DNA of 27,383 nucleotides, from the NCBI GenBank assembly GCA_964244955.1, contig CAXTKQ010000042.1, forward strand, positions 1-27,383, written 5' to 3'. The position numbers were made by a program, and so were the translations under genes. The DNA comes from Mucilaginibacter_A sp964244955. Lineage in GTDB: Bacteria; Bacteroidota; Bacteroidia; Sphingobacteriales; Sphingobacteriaceae. How positions within the stretch are numbered: position 1 is the stretch's first letter; each line of letters begins with the position of its first letter. Positions 1 to 7,768 of the stretch are shown here, piece after piece. The notes under the pieces are model-generated. The model saw only the letters and a program-made list of their open reading frames with translations, made no database searches and was not told the origin of the DNA.

Positions 1-48
1 AGTTATCCCTTATTTAATTGCTTTCCTATCGTATCACAAACATAGGAT

Positions 49-217
49 GACAGCATGATAAATTTTTGGTTGATAAAAGAAGTATGAACGTTTTCTGTCA
101 TCTCGACCAACGGGAGAGCTCTTCTTCAAAGCTGGATAAGATTGAATTGTTGAAAGAAGATTTCTCCCTTTGGTCGAAATGACAGTGTGATAAATTTTTG
201 GTTGATAAAAGAAGCAT
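49..217. repeat. Tandem/palindromic repeat block downstream of thiF
   Basis: Two near-identical 37-bp direct repeats (49-85 and 181-217) share GATAAATTTTTGGTTGATAA followed by AAGAAG(C/T)AT, and so define a unit of about 132 bp. Between them lies an imperfect palindrome (96-184) whose ends read TGTCATCTCGACCAACGGGAGA and, inverted, the CTCCCTTTGGTCGAAATGACA arm. Palindromes of this TCATTTCGACC...GGGAGAAATCT type are common intergenic repeats in Bacteroidota (recalled, not searched). The thiF stop codon lies in the last bases of the second direct repeat. The palindrome could end thi operon transcription, which is inference. Confidence 0.75.
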
Positions 218-1269
218 TAGTAAATTCCGTTTTTAAGGTTGTACATTGCTCCTTTAAAAACCGGTTTCAATAATTCTACAGCCATTTTACTACGTTGTCC
301 GCTTCGGCAACAGAATACAATTTTTTTGTTTTCTGGGAGAGAACCTGCCTCGTCTATCAATTCATCAAAGGGAATGTTAATGCCGCCGATGTTGTAATCT
401 TCAAACTCGTAATCTTCTCTTACATCAACCAGGTAAACTTCGTCTGGTGTTTTTTCCAGCCAGTTTTCTAATTCTTCTATGCTGATTTCCTGATTGTTGG
501 CTTTAGTAACTTCAACTTCTTTTGTTTTGGTTATTGGTTTTTGCTGAGTTTGTTTGGCGAACTTAAAAACGCTGACAGCATTATCCAAAGCGTTAACCGT
601 CATCAGTTTTCCGGATAATGTTTCTCCGATCTCACAAATAATTTTGATGGCTTCGTTTGCCATATATAAACCAACCAAACCCGGCAATACGCCTAAAACG
701 CCAATTTCCGCACAATTTGGAACATCATTATCTGCAGGGGCTTCGGGGAAAATATCACGATATTGCGGTCCGCCTTTAAAATTAAAAACAGAAATATGGC
801 CTTCAAACTTAAAAATGGAACCAAAAACAAGCGTTTTATTTAAAGCAACACAAGTATCGTTTACCAGATAACGCGTTGGGAAATTATCAGAACCATCAAT
901 AATTAAATCATATGTTCCAATTAATTCTTTAGCATTTGCTACCGTTAATCGTTCCTGATAAGCCTTTATTTCAACATAAGGATTCATCATTTTCAGCTTT
1001 TCAGCAGCCACAATTGCTTTGGATTTTCCCACATCGGCCATGGAATATAAGATTTGCCGGTGCAAATTGCTTTCATCAACAAAATCATCATCCACAATCC
1101 CGATTTCGCCTACGCCTGCCGCAACCAGATATTGCAAAACCGGGCAGCCCAGCCCGCCTGCGCCAACCATCAGCACTTTGGCTGCTTTTAGTTTTTGCTG
1201 ACCGGATAATCCAATTTCCGGTAAAATGATTTGCCGGTTATATCGTTTTAATTCTTCACGTGCTAACAT
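217..1269 (-). CDS. thiF: ThiF/MoeB-type adenylyltransferase fused to a C-terminal rhodanese domain
   Basis: This E1-like enzyme should adenylate the C-terminal glycine of the ThiS sulfur carrier, so that sulfur can be loaded for thiazole synthesis in the cytoplasm. The nucleotide-binding loop GAGGLG is at residues 36-41, followed by VDDDFVDESNLHRQ, typical of the ThiF/MoeB/HesA family. Residues 262-350 form a rhodanese domain with an active-site loop CRSGQRS (Cys321), which could carry the persulfide; such fusions are known in this family. The first zinc CxxC of MoeB is absent (QYRD). The protein ends at NLKNGIY, a little short of the usual rhodanese end, and its stop codon sits in a dispersed repeat. 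It is the last gene of the operon, 8 nt after thiH. A molybdopterin role is possible in principle, but the neighbours argue for thiamin. Confidence 0.9.
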   Translation of the reverse strand: MLAREELKRYNRQIILPEIGLSGQQKLKAAKVLMVGAGGLGCPVLQYLVAAGVGEIGIVDDDFVDESNLHRQILYSMADVGKSKAIVAAEKLKMMNPYVEIKAYQERLTVANAKELIGTYDLIIDGSDNFPTRYLVNDTCVALNKTLVFGSIFKFEGHISVFNFKGGPQYRDIFPEAPADNDVPNCAEIGVLGVLPGLVGLYMANEAIKIICEIGETLSGKLMTVNALDNAVSVFKFAKQTQQKPITKTKEVEVTKANNQEISIEELENWLEKTPDEVYLVDVREDYEFEDYNIGGINIPFDELIDEAGSLPENKKIVFCCRSGQRSKMAVELLKPVFKGAMYNLKNGIY

Positions 1270-1277
1270 TGTTTTCT

Positions 1278-2393
1278 CTAAAAAGCCAAACTATTGTCCC
1301 AATCTTTCCAAACTGGCTCGTAACCTTGTGCTGCAATCATGGCTGCAATTGCTGCCGGACTTCTATCATCTGAAATTTCAAATTGCTCTAATGATTCCGG
1401 TTCAACAGCATAACCGCCAGGATTGGTTTTAGAACCAGCACTAATGGCTGTAATACCTAATTTAATAATGTTGTTCCTAAATTTTTCTGATTCGCGTGTA
1501 GAGATAGAAAGCTCTACTTCTTCATTAAAAATCCGGTAAGCGCAAATTAACTGCACCAGTTCGCGATCGCTCATTTCCACTTTTGGCTCCAGTCCGCCAC
1601 TAAACGGCCGCAACCTCGGAAAGGAAATGCTATACTTCGTTTGCCAGTACTTTTTCTCTAAATAATCCAAATGCAGAGCGGTGAAAAAACAATCCGTGCG
1701 CCAGTCTTCCAATCCAATTAAAACACCTAAACCCATTTTATGGATGCCTGCCTCTCCCAGCCGGTCAGGCGTTTCCAATCGGTATTGGAAGTTTGATTTT
1801 TTTCCTTTGGGGTGATGTTTCCGGTAATCTTCCTGATGGTAAGTTTCCTGGTAAACCAAAACGGCATTTAATCCGTAAGGCGTTAACTGCCGGTAATCTT
1901 CCAGATCCAACGGCTGCACTTCCATCGAAATATGCGAAAAATGCGGGCGGATTAAATCCAGCACTTTTTTAAAATAATCTACATGAACGGTCTGATTAGC
2001 TTCCCCTGTAACCAGCAAAACATGGTTGTAGCCCATATCTTTAATTACGGCCACTTCCTGCATAATCTCCATCGGTAAAAGTGTTTTACGCTTTACCTTG
2101 TTATCATAACTAAAACCGCAGTACGTACAAATATTGTTGCACTCGTTGGAGAGATACAGCGGCACGTACATTTGCACCGTTTTGCCGAAACGCTTTAACG
2201 TTAATTGCTGGCTCAGTTGCGCCATTTGCTCCAGATAAGGCGCAGCAGCAGGCGAAATCAAGGCCTTAAAATCTTCCAATGTTCTTTTAGGGGAAGCAAG
2301 GGCGCGCTCCACATCCATACTGTTTTTAGCATAGATATTTTGCTTCGTTTCGTCCCAATCGTACGATTCAAAAATTTGTGTGAAATTACTCAT
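1278..2393 (-). CDS. thiH: 2-iminoacetate synthase ThiH (radical SAM tyrosine lyase)
   Basis: ThiH cleaves tyrosine with S-adenosylmethionine to give dehydroglycine (2-iminoacetate) and p-cresol; the dehydroglycine feeds thiazole synthase ThiG. The radical SAM iron-sulfur motif CNNICTYC, with the family spacing Cx3Cx2C, is at Cys85, Cys89 and Cys92. The length of 371 residues is normal for ThiH. Its start codon overlaps the end of thiG by 8 nt, so the two are probably translationally coupled, which fits the known ThiG-ThiH partnership. The presence of thiH rather than thiO indicates the tyrosine-dependent, oxygen-sensitive route. No oddity is visible. Confidence 0.96.
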   Translation of the reverse strand: MSNFTQIFESYDWDETKQNIYAKNSMDVERALASPKRTLEDFKALISPAAAPYLEQMAQLSQQLTLKRFGKTVQMYVPLYLSNECNNICTYCGFSYDNKVKRKTLLPMEIMQEVAVIKDMGYNHVLLVTGEANQTVHVDYFKKVLDLIRPHFSHISMEVQPLDLEDYRQLTPYGLNAVLVYQETYHQEDYRKHHPKGKKSNFQYRLETPDRLGEAGIHKMGLGVLIGLEDWRTDCFFTALHLDYLEKKYWQTKYSISFPRLRPFSGGLEPKVEMSDRELVQLICAYRIFNEEVELSISTRESEKFRNNIIKLGITAISAGSKTNPGGYAVEPESLEQFEISDDRSPAAIAAMIAAQGYEPVWKDWDNSLAF

Positions 2394-3153
2394 CTAAAAA
2401 AGAAGTTAAAGGACTGCTTGCCACTGCGTGAGAAACCGGAGCTGCCAGTTTTGCTTCAAAAGCCATGCGCCCGGCTTCTACCGCCATTTTAAAGGCGGCT
2501 GCCATTTGCACCGGATTACTGGAAACCGCAATTGCGGTATTGACCAACACCGCATCGGCACCAATTTCCATTGCCCAAGCGGCATCCGATGGCGAACCAA
2601 TTCCGGCATCAATCACCACCGGAACGTTACTTTGACTGATGATAATCTCTAAAAAATCAATCGTTTTTAAACCTTTGTTACTGCCAATAGGCGAACCTAA
2701 AGGCATCACGGCTGCTGTTCCGGCATCTTCCAAACGTTTGCACAAAACCGGATCCGCATGAATGTAAGGCAAAACGATAAAACCTAATTTTGCCAGTTCT
2801 TCGGTTGCTTTCAGTGTTTCAATCGGGTCGGGCATCAAATATTTGGGGTCCGGATGAATTTCTAATTTAATCCAGTTCGTTTCCAAAGCTTCCCGCGCTA
2901 ATTGCGCTGCAAAAACAGCTTCACGCGCGTTACGAACACCAGAAGTATTGGGCAGCAAATTGATGTGCGGATATTTTAAGCGCAGCAATAAATCATCGTT
3001 ATCCTGATGGTCGGTGTCCACACGTTTCAGTGCAACCGTAACCAATTCTGAGCCTGACGCCAGCAAAGCATCTTCCATCAAAACAGAAGAACTGAATTTT
3101 CCGGTTCCGGTAAAAAGGCGCGAACTAAATATTTTGTCTGCTATTTTTAACAT
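2386..3153 (-). CDS. thiG: Thiazole synthase ThiG
   Basis: ThiG condenses 1-deoxy-D-xylulose 5-phosphate, dehydroglycine and the sulfur of ThiS-thiocarboxylate into the thiamin thiazole phosphate. The N-terminal region SSRLFTGTGKF, the stretch NWIKLEIHPD with the likely Schiff-base lysine (Lys96 when counted from the ATG, the position known in Bacillus subtilis ThiG), and phosphate-binding PLGSPIGSNKG and VIDAGIGSPSDA are all present. I start at the ATG at 3153; an in-frame TTG one codon upstream gives the same protein plus one residue. The 35-nt gap to thiE carries one copy of the dispersed word (3168-3180), so that word does not need to stop operon transcription. Confidence 0.96.
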   Translation of the reverse strand: MLKIADKIFSSRLFTGTGKFSSSVLMEDALLASGSELVTVALKRVDTDHQDNDDLLLRLKYPHINLLPNTSGVRNAREAVFAAQLAREALETNWIKLEIHPDPKYLMPDPIETLKATEELAKLGFIVLPYIHADPVLCKRLEDAGTAAVMPLGSPIGSNKGLKTIDFLEIIISQSNVPVVIDAGIGSPSDAAWAMEIGADAVLVNTAIAVSSNPVQMAAAFKMAVEAGRMAFEAKLAAPVSHAVASSPLTSFLDE

Positions 3154-3167
3154 CAAATTTTAGGTGA

Positions 3168-3180
3168 TAAAAGAAGCATT
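3168..3180 (+). repeat. Dispersed word TAAAAGAAGCATT in the thiE-thiG gap
   Basis: An exact copy with the fuller left flank TTTTAGGTGA. It lies within the operon, between two co-directional genes. Confidence 0.8.
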
Positions 3181-3188
3181 GCTTCCGG

Positions 3189-3830
3189 TTAATATTCTTG
3201 TTTGGCCAAATTGGTTTGCAACAGCATTTCCTGTACCGTTTCTTTTGGGTTTTCGGCCCTCGTAATTGCGCCCGAAACAGCAACGCCATAAATGCCGGTT
3301 TGGATGATGGAAGCAACATCTTCCAATTCAATTCCGCCGATAGCAATAATTGGCGTTGTAATTTGCGCTTCCTGCATTTGCTGCATAATGGTTTTATAAC
3401 CTTCCAAACCTAAAATCGGACTTAATTTTTCTTTTGTTTTGGTGAAACGGAAAGGCCCTAAACCAATATAATTTACGCCTTCGCTTACTCTTTGCTGAAT
3501 ATGTTCAAACGTATTTGCCGTTCCGCCGATCATCATTTCCGGCCCAACAATTGCCCTTGCCTGCAAAACCGGCATATCCTGCAAACCTAAATGCAAACCA
3601 TCGGCTTTTGCTTTTAGCGCAACTTCCGGATGATCGTTTACAATCAATTTTGCCGAAAACGCATCACATAATTTCCTGGCTTCCAAAGCCAATTCAAGCA
3701 CTTTTTCTTCCGGTTGGTTTTTTACGCGGAGTTGTATCCAGTTGCAGCCTGCTCCCAGTGCTTTTTTTATGGCTTGTAAATACGTTTGTTCGGCATTTTC
3801 CTGGGAAATGTATTGAAGTTTAGCAATCAT
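3189..3830 (-). CDS. thiE: Thiamine-phosphate synthase ThiE
   Basis: ThiE joins the pyrimidine HMP-PP to the thiazole phosphate to make thiamin monophosphate. The 213-residue protein has the TIM-barrel signatures of the family: CNWIQLRVKN near residue 30, KLIVNDHPEVAL with the following DGLHLGLQDMP near 60-85, IGGTANTFE, YIGLGPFRFTKTKEK around 140, and the phosphate-binding IIAIGGIELEDV and GVAVSGAI near the end. It is the better ThiE candidate of the two adjacent paralogues because the pyrophosphate- and phosphate-binding motifs are fully kept. It starts 11 nt after the upstream ThiE-like gene and belongs to the TPP-riboswitch operon. Confidence 0.92.
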   Translation of the reverse strand: MIAKLQYISQENAEQTYLQAIKKALGAGCNWIQLRVKNQPEEKVLELALEARKLCDAFSAKLIVNDHPEVALKAKADGLHLGLQDMPVLQARAIVGPEMMIGGTANTFEHIQQRVSEGVNYIGLGPFRFTKTKEKLSPILGLEGYKTIMQQMQEAQITTPIIAIGGIELEDVASIIQTGIYGVAVSGAITRAENPKETVQEMLLQTNLAKQEY

Positions 3831-3841
3831 TTTTTGGGTTT

Positions 3842-4471
3842 TTATTGCGGAATGGTTAAAGCCGGAATACTGTTTTTAAAGCATATTTCCTGCAAAGTTT
3901 TAAAATTAGAAACGGTGTTTTCCGGCTTTTGCCAAATACTTCCCAAAACAGCAGCGCCATCAAAATTCATCGCTTTAAGCTGATGGATGTTAGTTGCATC
4001 TATTCCGCCTAAAGCAATTACTTCCGGTTGGTGTACTGATTTTTGCAGGATAAAAGAAGCATTGGCAAAACCCGGATAATTTGCTTTGCTGATGCTGTTA
4101 AAAACCGGACTTAAAAGCACATAGTCAAAATGCGTATGTTCCGCAACCGCTTGAATTTTATGAACGGAAGTACTGAGTATCAATCCTTCTTTTTTAAGCC
4201 GTTGAAGTTTGTCATTTTTAGTATTACTTCTATCCTGCTCTGTAAAATGCAATCTATGGATGCTGTTTTTACCGGCTAAAAAATGGTATTGGTGCAAAGC
4301 AATTTTAGGGCGATGCTCCGGTACAATTTTTTTGATCAGCCCTTTCACTTCTGCAGGCGTTTGTTTTGGTTTCCGCAAATGGAAACAACTCATTCCGGCC
4401 TCAAAAAGCTGGTTGATTATTTTTGCTTCCTCCGGAACTTGTTCTTCGGCAGAAATGACGATCAGTTTCAT
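3842..4471 (-). CDS. ThiE/TenI-family protein (thiazole tautomerase or second thiamine-phosphate synthase)
   Basis: A 209-residue TIM-barrel protein of the ThiE/TenI family: MSCFHLRKPKQT near residue 30, STSVHKIQAV near 101-110, LLSPVFNSISK near 119-129, and IALGGIDATNI with GAAVLGSIW at the C-terminus. It differs from the next gene by lacking the NDHP-type stretch and the HLG(Q/L)xD loop, which favours a TenI-like thiazole tautomerase over a second ThiE; I cannot decide between them. It lies 17 nt after thiS and 11 nt before thiE. Three copies of the dispersed words fall inside it: 4259-4271 (KNSI), 4051-4063 (NASF) and 3866-3878 (KNSI), all compatible with the reading frame. Confidence 0.8.
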   Translation of the reverse strand: MKLIVISAEEQVPEEAKIINQLFEAGMSCFHLRKPKQTPAEVKGLIKKIVPEHRPKIALHQYHFLAGKNSIHRLHFTEQDRSNTKNDKLQRLKKEGLILSTSVHKIQAVAEHTHFDYVLLSPVFNSISKANYPGFANASFILQKSVHQPEVIALGGIDATNIHQLKAMNFDGAAVLGSIWQKPENTVSNFKTLQEICFKNSIPALTIPQ

Positions 4472-4488
4472 TTGAAATGTTTTAACTG

Positions 4489-4692
4489 TTAACCGCCTTG
4501 TGTGGCTGTAATCATTACAATCTGGTCGCCGTTTTGCAGTTGCTGCGCCATCCAGTTTGTTTTTGGAACGATGGTTTGGTTAATGGCAATTGCGATGCCT
4601 TTTGCCGGCCGGTTAAGCACTTTTAAAACCAGTTCTTCTACAGAACAAGTTTCTGAAACCGAATATTTTTGTTGATTAACAGTTACTTCCAT
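4489..4692 (-). CDS. thiS: Sulfur carrier protein ThiS
   Basis: A 67-residue ubiquitin-fold sulfur carrier whose C-terminal Gly-Gly (TATQGG) is the site of adenylation and thiocarboxylation for thiazole synthesis. I start it at the ATG at 4692 (MEVTVNQQKY), which gives the normal ThiS length; an open frame continues upstream to 4803 but would run through the riboswitch and has no ThiS-like sequence. The gene is first in the operon, about 75 nt below the TPP riboswitch core, and its likely activator ThiF is the last gene of the same operon. Confidence 0.93.
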   Translation of the reverse strand: MEVTVNQQKYSVSETCSVEELVLKVLNRPAKGIAIAINQTIVPKTNWMAQQLQNGDQIVMITATQGG

Positions 4693-4767
4693 GTTGTTTA
4701 AACTAAACCTTAGGGATTGTTCCTGTTTGTGAGAGGGAAAAAAGCAAAACAGCACATTCGCTTTTAC

Positions 4768-4836
4768 TTTTCCCTTCGGCAGTATTAACTGCATCAGGTT
4801 CAAAGGGTATTATCTCAGTCCGAAGGACACCCCTAA
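4768..4836 (-). promoter_or_regulatory. TPP (THI-box) riboswitch
   Basis: Read on the minus strand, the stretch contains the THI-box hallmarks in order: AGGGGTG, then CTGAGATAATACCC (4805-4818), then TTTGAACCTGATGCAGTTAA, then CTGCCGAAGGGAA. These match the conserved CTGAGA...ACCC...GAACCTGAT...GGGAA core of thiamin-pyrophosphate riboswitches. It lies directly upstream of thiS and should lower expression of the whole thi operon when TPP is plentiful. I see no clear intrinsic terminator between it and thiS, so control of translation initiation is as likely as control of transcription. Confidence 0.95.
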
Positions 4837-5285
4837 AGTTGCAGTAAATCTAAAAGAAAAAATTTATAATCCTGCTTTATTTTAAGAGTCTTTTTAAAAT
4901 TGTACAATAGCCTTCAATATTCTCCGGATTGATCGTAATGCTTCTTTTACCGTACAAAAATTGGTGCCTGTATCCATTGAAATAAACCCAATGTTTGCCG
5001 GTTTTTAGGTGATAAAAGAAGTATTTGGCCATGCCGTACTGTACCATTAAACCTTACACCCCAAATTACCTTTTTATTGTTATTTCGGCTAAAGCCAGTA
5101 ATACGGTTTACAACCTTTCTTTTTTTCTGAAAAACATACCTGCCTTATTGTTTTTCTTACTTTTTCATCAAATTTTTGCCTTTATTTATGAAATTAGCAA
5201 CATTTCTTGTAACTATGGGCATTATTTTCAAACTGTATTTTTTTGGAATAATCATCAGCAAACTTGTTAAAAATCTATAATTAAT
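4837..5285. other. Divergent spacer between the thi riboswitch and glnN
   Basis: A 449-bp spacer that must hold the promoters of both the thi operon and glnN. It is AT-rich and carries one inverted pair of the dispersed word (4937-5025). No clear TTTG/TAnnTTTG promoter pair was found for either gene. An open frame on the plus strand at 5025-5270 has no recognisable family and starts in a repeat, so I do not call it a gene. Confidence 0.6.
4937..5025. repeat. Inverted pair of the dispersed word (stem-loop, 89 bp)
   Basis: AATGCTTCTTTTA at 4937-4949 faces TAAAAGAAGTATT at 5013-5025. Next to each arm there is more complementarity (AAAAATTGG on the left, CCAATG and GGTTTTTAGG on the right), so the transcript could fold into a long interrupted hairpin. 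Confidence 0.75.
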
Positions 5286-7460
5286 ATGTCTAACATCCGT
5301 TTTCAGGCGCTTCAGTCTGTTTCAACCCGCACTATTCCTGAGGTAAATGCGCCTTCGCCCAAAATTTCCGACTATTTTGGTTCTAATGTTTTCGACAAAA
5401 AGAAAATGAAGGAATATTTATCAAAAGAAGCCTACCAAAGCATTATAGATTCGATTGATAAAGGTGTGCCGGTTGAACGTGAAATTGCCGAACACATCGC
5501 CTCGGCCTTAAAAACCTGGGCGGTAAGCAAAGGCGTTACGCATTATACACACTGGTTTCAGCCGTTGACTGGCACAACTGCCGAGAAACATGATTCGTTT
5601 TTTGAACCCAGCGGCGACGGAAACGGCATCGAAAAATTTAGCGGCGATGCCTTGGCGCAGCAAGAACCAGACGCTTCGAGTTTTCCCAACGGCGGTATCC
5701 GCAACACTTTTGAAGCCCGTGGTTACACGGCTTGGGACCCATCTTCTCCCGCATTTATCATCAGCCAAACGCTTTGCATCCCAACGGTTTTTGTTTCGTA
5801 CACCGGCGAAGCGCTGGATTTTAAAGTGCCCTTGCTAAAAGCCTTGGTTGCTTTGGATAAAGCTGCCGTTGATGTTTGCCATTATTTTGATAAGGGTATC
5901 GAAAAAGTAAACGCTTCTTTGGGCATCGAGCAGGAATATTTTTTGGTGGATGTGGCTTTGTTCAATGCGCGTCCTGATTTATTTTTAACGGGAAGGACAC
6001 TTTTCGGCCACATGTCGGCCAAAAGCCAACAGTTGGAAGACCATTATTTTGGATCTATCCCCGACCGCGTTTACGCTTACATGCAGGATTTTGAAACGGA
6101 AGCTTTAAAACTTGGCATCCCGTTAAAAACCCGCCATAACGAGGTTGCGCCTTCGCAGTTTGAATGTGCGCCTATTTATGAAGAGATCAACTTGGCCATT
6201 GATCACAACCAGTTGCTGATGGATTTGATGGACAAAGTTGCCTTGCGCCATCATTTTAAAGTTTTATTGCACGAGAAACCTTACGCTGGTATCAACGGTT
6301 CGGGCAAACACAACAACTGGTCTTTGATTACCAATACGGGCAAGAACCTGCTTTCGCCGGGCAAAACGCCGAAGAATAATTTGATGTTTTTAACCTTTTT
6401 TGTGAACACCATCCGTGCGGTTTACGAACATGCAGATTTGCTGCGCGCTTCCATCGCTTCGGTTACCAACGACCATCGTTTAGGTGCGAACGAAGCTCCG
6501 CCAGCCATCATTTCCATCTTTTTGGGAAGCCAGTTGAACGAGGTTTTGGATGAGATAGAAACAGCACGTATCAGCCGGATCATGAAAGACGAAAACTCGC
6601 TATGGTCGGGAATTCCAAAAATCCCGCAGATTTTGCGCGATAATACCGATCGTAACCGGACTTCGCCTTTTGCATTTACCGGCAATAAGTTTGAATTGCG
6701 TGCAGTTGGTTCTTCGGCCAACTCTTCCAGTCCGATGACGATTCTGAATTTGATTGTTGCCGACCAGTTGACCAAGTTTAAATACGATGTGGACAAGCTG
6801 ATTAAAAAAGGCGAGAAAAAGGATGTGGCCTTGATGACGGTCATCAAACGCTACATCAAAGAATCGAAAGCCATCCGTTTTGAAGGAAACGGTTACAGTG
6901 AGGAATGGGAAAAAGAAGCGGCAGCACGCGGTTTGGCAAACATTAAATCCACACCAAAAGCGCTTGACGTTTTACTGTCAGAAAAAACAGCCGAACTGTT
7001 TAACAAAACCGGCGTTTTCAGCGAGCGAGAAGCCCATGCCCGCCACGAGATTTTGCTGGAAAACTTCTACAAAAAACTACAGATTGAAGCGCGCGTGATG
7101 GGCGAGCTGATCAACAGTTCTATCCTTCCTGCGGCAATTATCTACCAAAACAAACTGATTGACAACGTAAAAGGTTTAAAAGAAATTGGCTTGGAAGAAG
7201 CAGCTTACAGTGTTCAAATGGAGTTGATTCGCAAAATCTCCAACCACATCAACGAAGTACAGACCAACGCCAAACAAATGCTGCAAGAGCGAAAAAATGC
7301 CAACGCCATCGAAGACATGCGCGAAAAATCCATTGCTTATGATGAAAAAGTAAAAGGCTATTTCGACCCGATCCGTTACCATGTTGATAAACTGGAACAA
7401 TTGGTGGACGATGCACAATGGCCGCTGCCAAAATTTAGGGAGTTGTTGTTTATAAAGTAG
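5286..7460 (+). CDS. glnN: Glutamine synthetase type III (GSIII, GlnN)
   Basis: This ATP-dependent enzyme joins ammonia to glutamate in the cytoplasm and is the usual form in Bacteroidota. The 724-residue length matches GSIII (about 700-730) rather than GSI or GSII (about 350-470). Visible glutamine synthetase motifs are EQEYFLVD near residue 215, NEVAPSQFECAPIYEE near 285, GINGSGKHNNWSL near 336 and ELRAVGSSANSSSPM near 470; the N-terminal 150 residues and the long helical C-terminus are the GSIII-specific parts. It stands alone, with its own terminator downstream. No P-II or ammonium transporter gene is nearby. The ATG at 5286 starts the conserved N-terminus. Confidence 0.96.
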   Translation: MSNIRFQALQSVSTRTIPEVNAPSPKISDYFGSNVFDKKKMKEYLSKEAYQSIIDSIDKGVPVEREIAEHIASALKTWAVSKGVTHYTHWFQPLTGTTAEKHDSFFEPSGDGNGIEKFSGDALAQQEPDASSFPNGGIRNTFEARGYTAWDPSSPAFIISQTLCIPTVFVSYTGEALDFKVPLLKALVALDKAAVDVCHYFDKGIEKVNASLGIEQEYFLVDVALFNARPDLFLTGRTLFGHMSAKSQQLEDHYFGSIPDRVYAYMQDFETEALKLGIPLKTRHNEVAPSQFECAPIYEEINLAIDHNQLLMDLMDKVALRHHFKVLLHEKPYAGINGSGKHNNWSLITNTGKNLLSPGKTPKNNLMFLTFFVNTIRAVYEHADLLRASIASVTNDHRLGANEAPPAIISIFLGSQLNEVLDEIETARISRIMKDENSLWSGIPKIPQILRDNTDRNRTSPFAFTGNKFELRAVGSSANSSSPMTILNLIVADQLTKFKYDVDKLIKKGEKKDVALMTVIKRYIKESKAIRFEGNGYSEEWEKEAAARGLANIKSTPKALDVLLSEKTAELFNKTGVFSEREAHARHEILLENFYKKLQIEARVMGELINSSILPAAIIYQNKLIDNVKGLKEIGLEEAAYSVQMELIRKISNHINEVQTNAKQMLQERKNANAIEDMREKSIAYDEKVKGYFDPIRYHVDKLEQLVDDAQWPLPKFRELLFIK

Positions 7461-7512
7461 GCCGAAGGCTATCAGCTTTCAGCAGTCAGCTATCAGGGCT
7501 GTTCTAAATATA

Positions 7513-7542
7513 AAAGCTTCGGAATTTTCCGGAGCTTTTTTT
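7513..7542 (+). terminator. Rho-independent terminator of glnN
   Basis: The hairpin AAGCTTCGGAA-TTTTCCGGAGCTT (stem with one G-U pair) is followed by a run of T residues, 50 bp after the glnN stop codon. Confidence 0.8.
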
Positions 7543-7548
7543 ATACCC

Positions 7549-7750
7549 ATAAAAACAGTATCGAACTTTTTACACGCTGATCGCTGAAAGCTAATTGCTA
7601 AAAGCTTTTTTTGCCTATAAAAACAGTATCGAACTTTCTACACGCTGATCGCTGAAAGCTGATTGCTGAAAGCTTTTTTATGCCGATAAAAACAGTATTG
7701 GACTTTTTATACACTGAAAGCTGATTGCTGATAGCTGATAGCTTCTTCCA
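7549..7750. repeat. Three tandem 68-bp repeats carrying TAAAAACAGTAT
   Basis: Units begin at 7549, 7617 and 7686 (period 68-69 bp). Each starts ATAAAAACAGTAT(C/T)GGACTTTT-like, continues through TACACGCTGATCGCTGAAAG-like sequence and ends with GCTGAAAGCTTTTTT-like T runs; the third lacks part of the middle. A reverse-complement relative of the CTGAAAGCTGATTGCTGATAG part lies at 7466-7496, before the glnN terminator. The word TAAAAACAGTAT is a variant of the dispersed TAAAAGAAG(C/T)AT word. The array fills nearly the whole 308-bp glnN-purM spacer. Confidence 0.85.
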
Positions 7751-7756
7751 TTTTCC

Positions 7757-7764
7757 TACTTTTG
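7757..7764 (+). promoter_or_regulatory. Possible -7 promoter element of purM
   Basis: TACTTTTG matches the Bacteroidota -7 form TAnnTTTG exactly, but it ends only 4 nt before the purM ATG, so the transcript would be leaderless or nearly so. No good TTTG -33 partner is seen in the repeat array upstream. Confidence 0.35.
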
Positions 7765-7768
7765 CCCC

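Noticed and set aside
4841..4936. A promoter for the thi operon (TATAAATTTT on the minus strand)
   Set aside because: There is no TTTG partner at the right distance and the region is too A/T-rich to judge.
5025..5270. Plus-strand 81-codon open frame upstream of glnN
   Set aside because: It starts inside a dispersed repeat, has no family resemblance and an odd composition (runs of Phe, Leu, Asn); most likely a chance frame in a promoter region.
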